From NCBI GenBank assembly GCA_036001245.1, contig DASYUL010000015.1, forward strand, positions 22,579 through 86,578: DNA of 64,000 nucleotides, given 5' to 3'. The notes under the pieces are model-generated. The model saw nothing but the letters and a program-made list of their open reading frames with translations. It searched no databases and was not told the DNA's origin. Below are positions 24,571-32,759 of the stretch, in pieces. How positions within the stretch are numbered: the stretch's first letter is position 1; each line of letters starts with the position of its first letter. Source of the DNA: Gp7-AA6 sp036001245 (GTDB taxonomy: Bacteria > Acidobacteriota > Thermoanaerobaculia > UBA5066 > Gp7-AA6). A program made the position numbers and the translations under genes.

Positions 24571-24634
24571 GGTGAACGGTTATCAGTGAACAGTTAACAG
24601 AAGCCCGATCGACTGTTCACTGTTCACTGTTCAC
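24571..24634. repeat. Tandem TTCACTG / CAGTGAA inverted heptamers
   Basis: The gap between asd and lysC holds GTGAACGGTTATCAGTGAACAG on one side and CTGTTCACTGTTCACTGTTC on the other, so two or three seven-base units face their complements across CCCGATCGA. It can form a strong hairpin in the asd-lysC message. Confidence 0.65.
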
Positions 24635-25783
24635 TCACTCGAGCAGTCCTCTCGCAACCGCGAGCTCGGCATTCAGGATCGAGGCCCCTGCAGCGCCACG
24701 AATGGTGTTGTGGCCGAGCGCGGTGAACTTCCAGTCCAGAAGGCGGCACGGCTCGAGTCCCCCGACGAACGCGCACATCCCCCCGCCCGCGTCGACGTCG
24801 CGCCGGGGCTGCGGACGGTGACGCTCCCGCAGATAGACGACCGGTCGCGCCGGCGCGGAGGGCAGCTCCCGCACGTCACTCTCCCCGCGGAACTCTCCCC
24901 ACGCGGACTCGACCCCGGCGGCGGAAGTCTTTTGCGCGAGCCCAACGGAGATCGACTCCGTGTGGCCGTCTTCCACCGGTACGCGATACGTCATCGCCGA
25001 GATCACGACGGGCGCGGGGCCGCCCGCTCCATCGCGCGCCCCGCCGAGAATCTTCGCCACCTCGTTTGCGATCTTTTCGGCTTCCCCCGGAATGTCGGGG
25101 ATCACGTTGGCGAGGATGTCGAGTGACGCCACGCCCGGATATCCGGCGCCCGAGATCGCCTGCATGGTGGAGACGAACGCCTTCTCCACGCCGAACGCCC
25201 GGTCGAGCGGTGCGAGCGCCATCGCCAGGAACATCGCCGAGCAGTTCGCGTTCGTCACGAGAGATCCGGTCCAACCGCGGCTCGCGCGCTGCCGCTCGAG
25301 AAGACAGAGCGCGTCCGGGTTGATCTCGGGGATGACGAGCGGCACGTCCTCTTCCATCCGGTAAGCGGATGCGTTCGAGAAGACGAACGCCCCGCGGCGA
25401 GCGAAGAGAGGCTCGGCTTCCCGGGCAGTCGCGGCGTCGAGCGCGGAAAACACGGCGCGGCAGGGAAGCTCGTCCATCACGCCGCGGACCTCCATCGCGG
25501 CGAGGCGCTCGGGCAGCGGCGAATTCAACCGCCATCGCGTGGCCTCCGCGTACGGGCGTCCCGCCGACCGTTCGGAGGCGGCGAGCGCAACGACCTCGAA
25601 CCACGGATGGTCGAGGAGCCGCTCGAGAAAACGCTGTCCCACGGTACCCGTCGCGCCGAGCACGCCCACGGGGATCTTTGTTGCGTTAGGAGTTCTCAGT
25701 TGTGAGCTCCAGTCCTCAGCCGGAAGGAGTCTAACGAGACTGCTGTCCGTATAATCGAGTTGTTCAGGATCAACACGGTACAT
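24635..25783 (-). CDS. asd: Aspartate-semialdehyde dehydrogenase
   Basis: Reduces aspartyl phosphate to the semialdehyde. Family segments begin at KIPVGVLGATGTVGQRF; the catalytic Cys is in TNANCSAMFLA, followed by QAISGAGYPGV and the His region VEDGHTESISV. This is the archaeal/fungal-like ASADH branch by its GATGTVGQ and NCSAM pattern. The start is uncertain: the only ATG is at 25783, 36 codons before the domain and overlapping the divergent gene, and the codons between are repeat-like gap DNA (TTCTCAGTTGTGAGC). A CTG at 25699 or a GTG inside the first strand are alternatives. Heads the asd-lysC-dapBAD operon. Confidence 0.93.
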   Translation of the reverse strand: MYRVDPEQLDYTDSSLVRLLPAEDWSSQLRTPNATKIPVGVLGATGTVGQRFLERLLDHPWFEVVALAASERSAGRPYAEATRWRLNSPLPERLAAMEVRGVMDELPCRAVFSALDAATAREAEPLFARRGAFVFSNASAYRMEEDVPLVIPEINPDALCLLERQRASRGWTGSLVTNANCSAMFLAMALAPLDRAFGVEKAFVSTMQAISGAGYPGVASLDILANVIPDIPGEAEKIANEVAKILGGARDGAGGPAPVVISAMTYRVPVEDGHTESISVGLAQKTSAAGVESAWGEFRGESDVRELPSAPARPVVYLRERHRPQPRRDVDAGGGMCAFVGGLEPCRLLDWKFTALGHNTIRGAAGASILNAELAVARGLLE

Positions 25784-26201
25784 GAGCTCCGCAACGCCCG
25801 GACCCCGCTGCCCGAGTTGCCGCCGGCCGATCGCCGCGTGGCGGCTCGCGCACTGCGTCTACTGTGGAGAGAGCTTCCCGCCGGATTTGAAAGAAGGCCA
25901 CGCCGAGCCCGAGGCCCTCAAGTGGATCGAGCGGCCGTCGATTTCCTCCGACGCGGCGAAGCAGCTCGAGCTGATGAAGGTCCTTCCCATTGAGGCGAAG
26001 AGGAAGGGCCGCTCGCGGCCGGCTCTGCTCCTCGCGGGAGCGATCTCGATCGGGGCCTTCACCATCATTTTCGCGCTGCTCTACGTGCTCTTGAGGCGGT
26101 CGGCCCCCTCGGTCGCTGGTGTCGTCCTCGTGATCGGAGCGGTTTTTCTCGGCTATCTCGCGTCGGTGTTTCTCCGGGCGTACCGGCGCGGTCCGAGCTG
26201 A
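25782..26201 (+). CDS. Zinc-ribbon membrane protein
   Basis: A 139-residue protein. The N-terminus has two knuckles, RCPSCRRPIAAWRLAHCVYCGESF, a zinc ribbon; a charged middle is followed by two membrane helices (LLLAGAISIGAFTIIFALLYVLL and VAGVVLVIGAVFLGYLASVFL). Function unknown. The ATG at 25782 is back to back with the most upstream possible asd start, sharing the palindrome CATG, so the promoters of the two genes must overlap coding DNA or the asd start lies further in. Confidence 0.72.
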   Translation: MSSATPGPRCPSCRRPIAAWRLAHCVYCGESFPPDLKEGHAEPEALKWIERPSISSDAAKQLELMKVLPIEAKRKGRSRPALLLAGAISIGAFTIIFALLYVLLRRSAPSVAGVVLVIGAVFLGYLASVFLRAYRRGPS

Positions 26202-26236
26202 GTCGCGCGGCGGGGCGAGTTTCCCGCTTCCCGCCC

Positions 26237-26267
26237 AAAAACGACGAGCCCCGGCTCGCGGGGCTCG
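26237..26267 (-). terminator. Rho-independent terminator
   Basis: On the minus strand a GC-rich stem of nine pairs (arms at 26245-26253 and 26259-26267, loop of five) is followed after three bases by TTTTT. It ends the small membrane-protein gene at 26290 and lies between convergent genes. Confidence 0.75.
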
Positions 26268-26289
26268 CCGGAGAAAAGAGACCGACGGA

Positions 26290-26439
26290 TCAGACGACGG
26301 GACGTCCTTGAATCAAGCGGATGATGAGAACGACGACCGCGATGACGAGAAGGATGTGAACGAAGCCGCCGAGGGTGTAGCCCGAGATCAAGCCCAGGAG
26401 CCAGAGAACCAGCAGGATGATGAAAATGGTCCAAAGCAT
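26290..26439 (-). CDS. Small lmo0937/DUF5670-type membrane protein
   Basis: A 49-residue protein made of two membrane helices: MLWTIFIILLVLWLLGLI, then a Gly-rich turn SGYTLGGFVH, then ILLVIAVVVLIIRLIQGR. That order is characteristic of the lmo0937-like family found widely in bacteria and often stress-induced; function is not known. The ATG at 26439 has GGAGGA nine bases upstream, so I reject the longer frame to 26523. A terminator follows. Confidence 0.85.
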   Translation of the reverse strand: MLWTIFIILLVLWLLGLISGYTLGGFVHILLVIAVVVLIIRLIQGRPVV

Positions 26440-26523
26440 GATGGCGTCTCCTCCTATTCGATCGAGCCACCGGAGGCAGCCCGGGGAGTTTACAGCGAAG
26501 CTCGTGCCAGTTTCTGGGCTCAA

Positions 26524-26549
26524 AGTTCAAGGTTCAAGGTTCAAGGTTT
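26524..26549. repeat. TTCAAGG tandem heptamers
   Basis: Three and a half units of TTCAAGG (AGTTCAAGGTTCAAGGTTCA then AGG) just upstream of the TTG-start gene. Same unit class as 8660-8689 and 16383-16405. Confidence 0.7.
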
Positions 26550-26565
26550 CCGAGAGGATCCACCT

Positions 26566-27009
26566 TTGAACTTGACCCTGAAGAATCCCGCGGAGCTCGT
26601 CGCGCGGATGGAGCTCGATACTCCGGACCGCGTGCTTCTGATCGATTCGCCGGAGGAGCTCACGGCGCTTCTCGTGGCCTCGAGGCCCGAGCCGAAGACG
26701 ACGCTCGAAACGAGCGGCGACGCGATTCGCGCGGTCAAGGACCGCTTCGATGCCGTGCTCGTCTGGCGCGAGCATCGCGGTGGATCGCGCTCGATCTTCG
26801 ATGGCGTTCTGAAACGGCTCGAGCCCGGCAGACCGCTCTGGGTCGTGACGGCGCTCAAGAAAGTGCGCGGGCCGACGACTCCTGCGGTTCACCGGCTGGA
26901 GCTGTCCGACCTCGTGAAGGCGTTTACGAAAGAAGGACTCACGCACGACCGCGAAGTTCGCGTCTCGGCGTGGCACGTGGGCTACCGATTCGTAAAACGG
27001 AAAACGTAA
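26566..27009 (+). CDS. DUF3052-like protein
   Basis: A 147-residue soluble protein. The pattern DTPDRVLLIDSPEELTALL near the start, a central DAVLVWREH strand, GRPLWVVTALKK, and the ending VRVSAWHVGYRFVKRK match the short alpha/beta DUF3052 type, whose members often sit near regulatory or stress genes and have no known activity. I take the TTG at 26566 because AGAGG stands eight to nine bases upstream and earlier codons run through heptamer repeats. Single-gene unit converging on the PilZ-like gene. Confidence 0.65.
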   Translation: MNLTLKNPAELVARMELDTPDRVLLIDSPEELTALLVASRPEPKTTLETSGDAIRAVKDRFDAVLVWREHRGGSRSIFDGVLKRLEPGRPLWVVTALKKVRGPTTPAVHRLELSDLVKAFTKEGLTHDREVRVSAWHVGYRFVKRKT

Positions 27010-27023
27010 AACCGTTTCCCGGC

Positions 27024-27344
27024 TCACTCGACGTAGGGGAAAAACCTCCCCGTCACTCGGAAGAACCGGCCCGTGGCGGAGTCGACCGTGAGCTGGCACC
27101 GGGAGACTTCGATCGTCGTCGAGAAGGAGACTCCGGGCGCCTTCAGGCTGACCGGGTAACGCGTCCCGACCTTGAGCGGAGCGTTGAAGTCGAATCGCAC
27201 GCCCGTCGGCGTCACCTCGAGCACCTGGCGCGCGGTCTCCCAGCGCACCTTGAGCTCGTACTGCTCGGGCTTCAGCCGCTTCTGCGACCCGCTGCCACGG
27301 GACGGGCGATCGGGCGCGGGAGGATCGGTGTGGCGGTCAACCAT
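27024..27344 (-). CDS. PilZ-like domain protein
   Basis: A 106-residue protein with a small beta-barrel look: ARQVLEVTPTGVRFDF, PLKVGTRYPVSLK and TIEVSRCQLTVD. That resembles a PilZ domain, which binds cyclic di-GMP, with the usual D/NxSxxG position appearing as EVTPTG. The RxxxR motif needed for the nucleotide is not obvious, so binding is uncertain. The first 20 residues are Pro/Arg/Asp-rich and probably disordered. Alone between two convergent or short genes. Confidence 0.55.
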   Translation of the reverse strand: MVDRHTDPPAPDRPSRGSGSQKRLKPEQYELKVRWETARQVLEVTPTGVRFDFNAPLKVGTRYPVSLKAPGVSFSTTIEVSRCQLTVDSATGRFFRVTGRFFPYVE

Positions 27345-27441
27345 TGATGAAGGTCGGAATTATCGGAGTTTTCCAAGTCCTCCAGTACCTAGCGAAACTT
27401 ACGCCAGCGTATTCCCCTTGGATTGGTCGAGCCGGCTCGGT

Positions 27442-27831
27442 TCAGGAGGCCTTGGAGAGAGAGGACGCGAGCCGGATCGCGGCCTGCATCCCCTGCTTCT
27501 CGCGTACCGCTCGGACCCGGGCCTTTTCCGCGGGCTTCAGCCTCCGGACGTAGCCCATGTACTTGCCCTGGAGTCTCCGCAGAGCCCGGACCTTCGGAGA
27601 GATCGCAACGCGACGCCGGCGAGCGGGAGCACGCTTGCCTCGGGAAGTCCCCCGGGCGCCGCGACGCGATCCGCGGCCGTCGATCCCTTCGAGCGTGGCG
27701 AGCTGCTCGCGCAAAACGGCGATCTCCTGCGAGCGGCCGTTCAGCACGGCGCGAACCTGCGCCTCGCGGATCCTTCCCTGGGAAATCAGTTTCTGCAACG
27801 CATAGTGTGCTTCCGACGGTGTCATTTGCAT
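27442..27831 (-). CDS. Basic hypothetical protein
   Basis: A 129-residue protein. Residues 1-50 form helices (SEAHYALQKLISQGRIREA, then QEIAVLREQLATLEG), residues 52-75 are an arginine/glycine-rich hinge (RGARGTSRGKRAPARRRR), and the C-terminus has LQGKYMGYVRRLKPAEKARV with KQGMQAAIRLASSL. That C-terminal motif looks conserved enough to be a DNA- or RNA-binding module, but I cannot name it. Possibly co-transcribed with nothing; the next upstream gene is the regulator at 27936 in the same direction, 104 bases before it. Confidence 0.6.
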   Translation of the reverse strand: MQMTPSEAHYALQKLISQGRIREAQVRAVLNGRSQEIAVLREQLATLEGIDGRGSRRGARGTSRGKRAPARRRRVAISPKVRALRRLQGKYMGYVRRLKPAEKARVRAVREKQGMQAAIRLASSLSKAS

Positions 27832-27935
27832 GATTCGCGTGCCCTCGTAGTGATGTGACTCTCGTTTTCAGCCGCCCGATTGCGGCGGCGCGCAGTCTAC
27901 AACAAGAAGTTGCCGCGGGGGTAAACGACGATGCA

Positions 27936-29183
27936 CTACTTCTTACGACCGGCCACTGCCGCGGACCTTTGTTTGACGCCCGGCTTCTTCTTCTGCGAAC
28001 CCCCTGCCGAACGGAGTGTACGCGGCAGCAGAGACAGCACGACCTCGGGGCGAATGATCTTGCCCTCGGTCATGACGTACGCCCGATGGACGATGTTGCG
28101 CAGCTCGCGCACGTTCCCCGGCCACTCGTAGCCCTGCAGAAGCTCCAGCGCCTTGGGGTCCCAAGCGGACACGCCCGCGCGCTCCTGGTCTTCGATCATT
28201 TTTCGGAAGTACTCGGCGAGCAGAGGAATGTCGTCCCGGCGGTCGGCAAGCGTCGGGAGCGCGATCGGAAAAACGTTCAAACGGTAGTAGAGGTCCTCGC
28301 GGAGCTTCTTGTGCTTGATCGCATCGTGCGGATCGCGATTCGTCGCGGAGATCAACCGAACGTCCACTTTGAGCTCCTGGGAGCCGCCGACGCGTCGTAA
28401 GGTCCGATCTTCCAGGACGCGCAGGAGCTTCACCTGCAGCTCGGACCCCATCTCGGTGATCTCGTCTAAGAAAAGCGTTCCTCCCGCCGCTTCTTCGAAG
28501 TAGCCGACGCGCCGTTTGTCGGCGCCCGTGAACGAGCCGCGCTCGTGTCCGAAAAGCTCGCTCTCGATCAACGTCGGCGAAATCGCGCCGCAATTGAACG
28601 CGACGAAGGGCTTGCCGGCCCGGCGCGAGAGACGGTGAATCGTCCGAGCCGCGACTTCCTTGCCGCTGCCCGACGCGCCCGTGATGAGGATCGGCGCGTT
28701 CGACTTGGCGACCCGACGGATGATGTCGAAGATCTGGTTCATGATCGGTGAGCGACCGACCAGGTCGCCGAGCCGCCCGGTCTCCTGCAGCTCGGCGCGG
28801 AGAGTTTCGACCTCGAACTCGAGCCTCCGACGATCGGCGAGCCGGTTGAACACCACTTCCAGCTGCGCGGGACGGAGCGGTTTCAGGAGGTAGTCCACGG
28901 CTCCGGCGCGCAGAGCCTCAATCGCGTTGTCGATCGAGCCCTGTCCGGTGATCACGATTCCCTCGCGATCCGAATCGGTCTCGCGCGCCGCGCGAAGGAC
29001 CTCGATCCCGTCGCCGTCGGGAAGGTGGATGTCGACGATCAGGAGGCGTGGGTCGAAATCTTCGAGCGCCCGCGAAGCTTCCTTCACGGTGCCGACGGAC
29101 CGCGTCTCTCCGCCGAGGTCCTTGATGGATTCCTCGAGTCCCTTGCGGGTCGCCAGGTCGTCTTCGACGATCAAAACCTTCAA
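27936..29183 (-). CDS. NtrC-type sigma-54 response regulator without a Fis DNA-binding domain
   Basis: 415 residues. Receiver domain 1-120 with phospho-Asp51 in LIVDIHLPDG and Lys101; AAA+ domain about 140-370 with Walker A GASGSGKE (169-176), Walker B GGTLFLDE (234-241), and the sigma-54 contact loop as GSFTGA (216-221) instead of GAFTGA. After the AAA+ lid (YEWPGNVRELRN) normal members end in a Fis-type helix-turn-helix; here the chain ends with only a Lys/Arg-rich tail (KKKPGVKQRS). So it can probably activate sigma-54 polymerase from solution or through a partner. TTG 29183 overlaps the kinase stop (TTGA), so the pair is coupled. Confidence 0.9.
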   Translation of the reverse strand: MKVLIVEDDLATRKGLEESIKDLGGETRSVGTVKEASRALEDFDPRLLIVDIHLPDGDGIEVLRAARETDSDREGIVITGQGSIDNAIEALRAGAVDYLLKPLRPAQLEVVFNRLADRRRLEFEVETLRAELQETGRLGDLVGRSPIMNQIFDIIRRVAKSNAPILITGASGSGKEVAARTIHRLSRRAGKPFVAFNCGAISPTLIESELFGHERGSFTGADKRRVGYFEEAAGGTLFLDEITEMGSELQVKLLRVLEDRTLRRVGGSQELKVDVRLISATNRDPHDAIKHKKLREDLYYRLNVFPIALPTLADRRDDIPLLAEYFRKMIEDQERAGVSAWDPKALELLQGYEWPGNVRELRNIVHRAYVMTEGKIIRPEVVLSLLPRTLRSAGGSQKKKPGVKQRSAAVAGRKK

Positions 29184-29830
29184 GCCGGGACCTCCGGAAA
29201 AGTCAGGCTCGCGGAGACCGTCTTTCCGTCTTGCGAAAGACGCACCTCACCATCGGCGTCGGCGGCGTACAACCTTGCGAGCGCGAGCCCCATTCCCCAA
29301 TTCTTACCCGCAGCAGTCGATCGGGGGGCAAACAGCCTGTCCGGCTCGGCGGAAAGGGCTCCCGCGTTCTCGATGCGAACCCGGAGACGGTTGTCCGCGC
29401 GCTCGCAAAAAATCATCACGGGAGGCGACGATGCGTGCTCGATCGCATTGACGACGAGGCATGACAGCGCCTCGGAAAGCCTTTCCGCATCTCCCAGAAT
29501 CCTTCCGCCGGTCGATCCGCGGACCACCACAGCATCGGCGGCCAGCGGCTGCAGTGTGGAGGAAACCCACTCGTCGAACGCGAAAACCCTCGTGTCTCGC
29601 GGCTCGGACAACAGGAGATCGCGGCCGCGCTCGAAGAGCTCGAACGCGCGGCCGAGCTCCGCCCGAGCGACGTCGAGAGATTCCGCGGGATCGTCTCCGC
29701 GGGCGAGGCGGCGGTTCGCACCCTCGAGGTGCAGCGAGACGGCGGAGAGAGGCGTCGCCAGGTCGTGCAGAAACGTGCGAAGAAACTGCTTGCGGGCAGC
29801 GTCTTTCGAGCTGTTCGAATCCGGCCTCAT
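29180..29830 (-). CDS. Small cytoplasmic histidine kinase, partner of the NtrC-type regulator
   Basis: A 216-residue kinase of the HisKA/HATPase kind with no sensor domain. The phospho-His is in RTFLHDLATPLSAV; the ATP site shows the N box VVNAIEHA and a G2 box GMGLALARLYA, while the G1 region is reduced. The ATG at 29830 (MRPDSNSSKDAARK) is preferred; the longer frame upstream is antisense to the hybrid kinase start. The gene's stop overlaps the regulator start, making them a cognate pair. It is divergent from the large hybrid kinase with only 37 bases between their starts. Confidence 0.85.
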   Translation of the reverse strand: MRPDSNSSKDAARKQFLRTFLHDLATPLSAVSLHLEGANRRLARGDDPAESLDVARAELGRAFELFERGRDLLLSEPRDTRVFAFDEWVSSTLQPLAADAVVVRGSTGGRILGDAERLSEALSCLVVNAIEHASSPPVMIFCERADNRLRVRIENAGALSAEPDRLFAPRSTAAGKNWGMGLALARLYAADADGEVRLSQDGKTVSASLTFPEVPA

Positions 29831-29867
29831 CCAGGCATCCTTTGTGCTACAAACACCGGCTCCAAGT
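29831..29867. promoter_or_regulatory. Very short divergent region between two kinase operons
   Basis: Thirty-seven bases separate the two start codons. A small dyad TTTGT-GCT-ACAAA is centred near 29855. Promoters for both directions must extend into coding DNA. Confidence 0.35.
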
Positions 29868-32759
29868 ATGTCAAAACCGAACGAGCCCGAAGACGTCTCG
29901 GTGCCGCCTTCGACGCCGATCCCAGGCGTCCGCTCGTCGCTGCGAACGCGTCTGAAAATCTCGGCGTTCGTCGGGCTCGCGATCATCGCGGCCTGGCTCT
30001 ACTACGCGGTCAACCAGGTCTTGACGCTCCACGACGTCACGCTCGACATCCAGCGGACGACCGATCTGCGCGAGCGAGTCGGCGACGCGAAGAGCGCGCT
30101 CGCCGAAGCCGAGGAGGCTCTCGACCGATACACGCAAACCGGCCAGGGATACGACCTCTCCCGACACCATACGGGCCGGACGACGATCCGCGGCGCCCTC
30201 GGAGCGATCCGCCGCCGAGTGATGACCGAGACCTCGCGGGGGACGCTCGAACAGGCGGAAGCGGCGGAGGAGATCTACTCCAAGGCCGCCGACGGCGCGA
30301 TCGCGCGCTGGGCGCCGGGGAGCCCATCCGCCGCGCGCGAGCAGCGCGACAACGTCGTCGAGCCGGCGGCGGGGGCGCTCCGGGAACTCCTCCTCGAGCT
30401 CGAGAACCGCTTTGGCCGCAACGAAGCGATCGCCGAGGGGCGGCTGCGGGGCGCACGGGATTCGGCCACGGCCGCCGTCGTGATTCTGGCGGGCTTGATC
30501 GTCGCCGGCGTGCTGTGGCTGCTGGCCGACGTCAATCGCCGGATCCTGTCGCCGACGGTCGCCGCGGCGCGCGCGCTCCGAGACCTCGCATCCGACCGGC
30601 CGCCGCCGCGCCTCGATGACGCATCCGGCGACGAGGTCGGCGAGCTTGGGCGCCAGTTCAACCGCGCCGCCACGACGTACGCCGATCGCGCGCGAGTGTT
30701 GAGTGAGCGCGACATTCAGACGTCGGTCAACGCCGTGCTCGCCGCGGCCGCGACCGTCAACGACCTGAAAGGCTTCGGATCCAAGGTGCTCGAGACGGTT
30801 CTCGAGGTGTCCGGCGCGGCGTCGGCCGTCCTCTATCTGCCGGAGCCGGGCGGCTCGTTCGCCGCGGCCGAGGCGGTCGGCTGGACCGCGTCGGGAGAAG
30901 ACGGCGTCGGGGTCGCCGAGGCCCGGCGCACCGCCGCGGAGAAGCGGCCGATCTTCCTGTCGGTGGCGACCGAGACACCGACGATCGACGTGTACGACGG
31001 GCGGATCCTGCCGCGGGAAAGCGCGCACATTCCGCTCATCTACTTCGATCACGTCGTCGGCGTCTTGGCCCTCGGCGCGGCGCAGCCGTTCACTGCGAGC
31101 GCGCGCAACGTGCTCTCGGCTATCGCACCGAGCCTCGCGGTCGCGCTCGCGAACGCATCCGCCAACGAACGCGTCGCGGAGCAGACGCGCCGGCTCGCCG
31201 AACAGAACGAGCTGCTCGAGGAGCAGCGCAGCCGCATCGCGCGGACGAACCTGGAGCTCCAGCGCGCGTCCGCGCTGAAGGATCGCTTCCTCGCCTCGGT
31301 GTCGCACGAGCTCCGGACTCCGATGACCGTGATCCTCGGATTCACGGGCGCGTTGCTCAAGGGCGGCCAGGGAAATCTGAACGCGCAGCAACGGGAGAGC
31401 CTCGAACGCGTTCAGCGCAATGCCCGGCTCCTGCTCGGCCTGATCAACGACGTACTCGACATCTCGAAGATCGAGTCGGGCAAGGTCGAGATCGAGCCGC
31501 AGCCCGTCGCGCTCGCGGCGCTCGCGCGCCAGATCGAGGCGGACTACGGGGAGGCCGCGCGAGGCAAGGGTCTGACGCTCCGCGCGGAAGCCGCGAGCGG
31601 CCTCGACTCGGTCACGAGCGACCCGGCGCGGGTCCTTCAAATCGTCTCGAACCTCGTCGGCAACGCGCTCAAATTCACCGAACGGGGTTCGATCACCGTC
31701 CGCTTCGAGCCGCGCGACGACGATCGCTGGGCGATCGTCGTCTCCGACACCGGCATCGGGATTCCCGAAGACGAGCAGGCCGCGATCTTTGACGAGTTCC
31801 GCCAGGGCGAAGCCGCGGAGCACCGCGGGCGCGGGGGAACCGGTCTCGGCCTCGCGATCGTCAAGAAACTCGCGGGTGTCCTCGGCGGAACCGTGTCCGT
31901 CGAGAGCGATCGCGGAAAAGGCTCGCGTTTCACCATCGTTCTCCCGCGGGAGCTGCCGCGCGACACGCCGGTGCTCGCCCCCGCGGCGGAAACGGTGGCG
32001 TGGCCGGTGCCGGCGCGGCCGCGCCGCTCGATCCTGATCGTCGACGACGACGAAGGCGTGCGGCGCCTGCTCGCCTACGAGCTCCAGCCGCTCGGCGTCG
32101 AGATCCTCGAGGCGGCGGACGGCCGGACGGCGATCGAGATCGCGACGGCGGAGACTCCCGACGCGATCCTCCTCGACGTCCTCATGCCGGGACTGGACGG
32201 CTGGGCGACCCTCCGCAGCCTGAAGGAGCGCCCCGAGACCCGCAACATCCCGGTCGTGATCCTCTCGGTCGTCGAGAATCGCGCCTTCGGGCTCTCACTC
32301 GGCGCGTTTGATTACCTGGTGAAGCCGGTGGATGTATCGCAGCTGCTCGACACGCTCTCGCGGGCGGGCGTCCTCGCCTCGCGCGGCCATCTGCTGGTCG
32401 TCGACGACGAACCCGACGTACGGGAGCTCCTCACGCAGGGCCTCGTCAGCGCGGGCTATCGGGTTCAGAGCGCCGGAGGAGGCGACGAGGCCCTCGAGGC
32501 GATGACGAAGGATCCCCCGAGCGCGGTGCTGCTCGACCTGATGATGCGTCCGCCCGACGGTTTCGAAGTCCTCTGTCGCATGCGCGAAGACCCGGCGCTC
32601 CGCTCGATTCCGGTCGTCATCGTGACCGCGAAGGAGCTCTCCGCGAACGAGGCCGCGGTGCTCACCGGCTCGGCGCAGCGCGTGATCCGGAAGGGGTCGG
32701 ATCCGTCGCGCCTCGTGGCCGAGGTTCTGCGCGCGGTCCAGGAAGAGAAGACCGCGTGA
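29868..32759 (+). CDS. Membrane hybrid histidine kinase: CHASE3-like/HAMP-GAF-HisKA-HATPase-REC-REC
   Basis: 963 residues from ATG 29868. A first membrane helix at about 31-50 and a second near 202-222 bracket a helical periplasmic segment of CHASE3 type. A HAMP-like stretch follows, then a GAF domain at about 285-430, a coiled coil, and HisKA with the phospho-His in VSHELRTPMT (about 477). The ATPase has DVLDISKIE, NLVGNALKF, DTGIGIPEDE and GTGLGLAIVKK. Two receivers follow (from RSILIVDDDEG at about 722 and from LLVVDDEPD at about 841), with DVLMPG and DLMMRP phospho sites. Its stop overlaps the next kinase gene (GTGA). Confidence 0.92.
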   Translation: MSKPNEPEDVSVPPSTPIPGVRSSLRTRLKISAFVGLAIIAAWLYYAVNQVLTLHDVTLDIQRTTDLRERVGDAKSALAEAEEALDRYTQTGQGYDLSRHHTGRTTIRGALGAIRRRVMTETSRGTLEQAEAAEEIYSKAADGAIARWAPGSPSAAREQRDNVVEPAAGALRELLLELENRFGRNEAIAEGRLRGARDSATAAVVILAGLIVAGVLWLLADVNRRILSPTVAAARALRDLASDRPPPRLDDASGDEVGELGRQFNRAATTYADRARVLSERDIQTSVNAVLAAAATVNDLKGFGSKVLETVLEVSGAASAVLYLPEPGGSFAAAEAVGWTASGEDGVGVAEARRTAAEKRPIFLSVATETPTIDVYDGRILPRESAHIPLIYFDHVVGVLALGAAQPFTASARNVLSAIAPSLAVALANASANERVAEQTRRLAEQNELLEEQRSRIARTNLELQRASALKDRFLASVSHELRTPMTVILGFTGALLKGGQGNLNAQQRESLERVQRNARLLLGLINDVLDISKIESGKVEIEPQPVALAALARQIEADYGEAARGKGLTLRAEAASGLDSVTSDPARVLQIVSNLVGNALKFTERGSITVRFEPRDDDRWAIVVSDTGIGIPEDEQAAIFDEFRQGEAAEHRGRGGTGLGLAIVKKLAGVLGGTVSVESDRGKGSRFTIVLPRELPRDTPVLAPAAETVAWPVPARPRRSILIVDDDEGVRRLLAYELQPLGVEILEAADGRTAIEIATAETPDAILLDVLMPGLDGWATLRSLKERPETRNIPVVILSVVENRAFGLSLGAFDYLVKPVDVSQLLDTLSRAGVLASRGHLLVVDDEPDVRELLTQGLVSAGYRVQSAGGGDEALEAMTKDPPSAVLLDLMMRPPDGFEVLCRMREDPALRSIPVVIVTAKELSANEAAVLTGSAQRVIRKGSDPSRLVAEVLRAVQEEKTA

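Noticed and set aside
24571..25783. Lysine riboswitch or T-box ahead of asd/lysC
   Set aside because: The gaps are too short and consist of heptamer repeats; no L-box-like helices or T-box sequence could be found.
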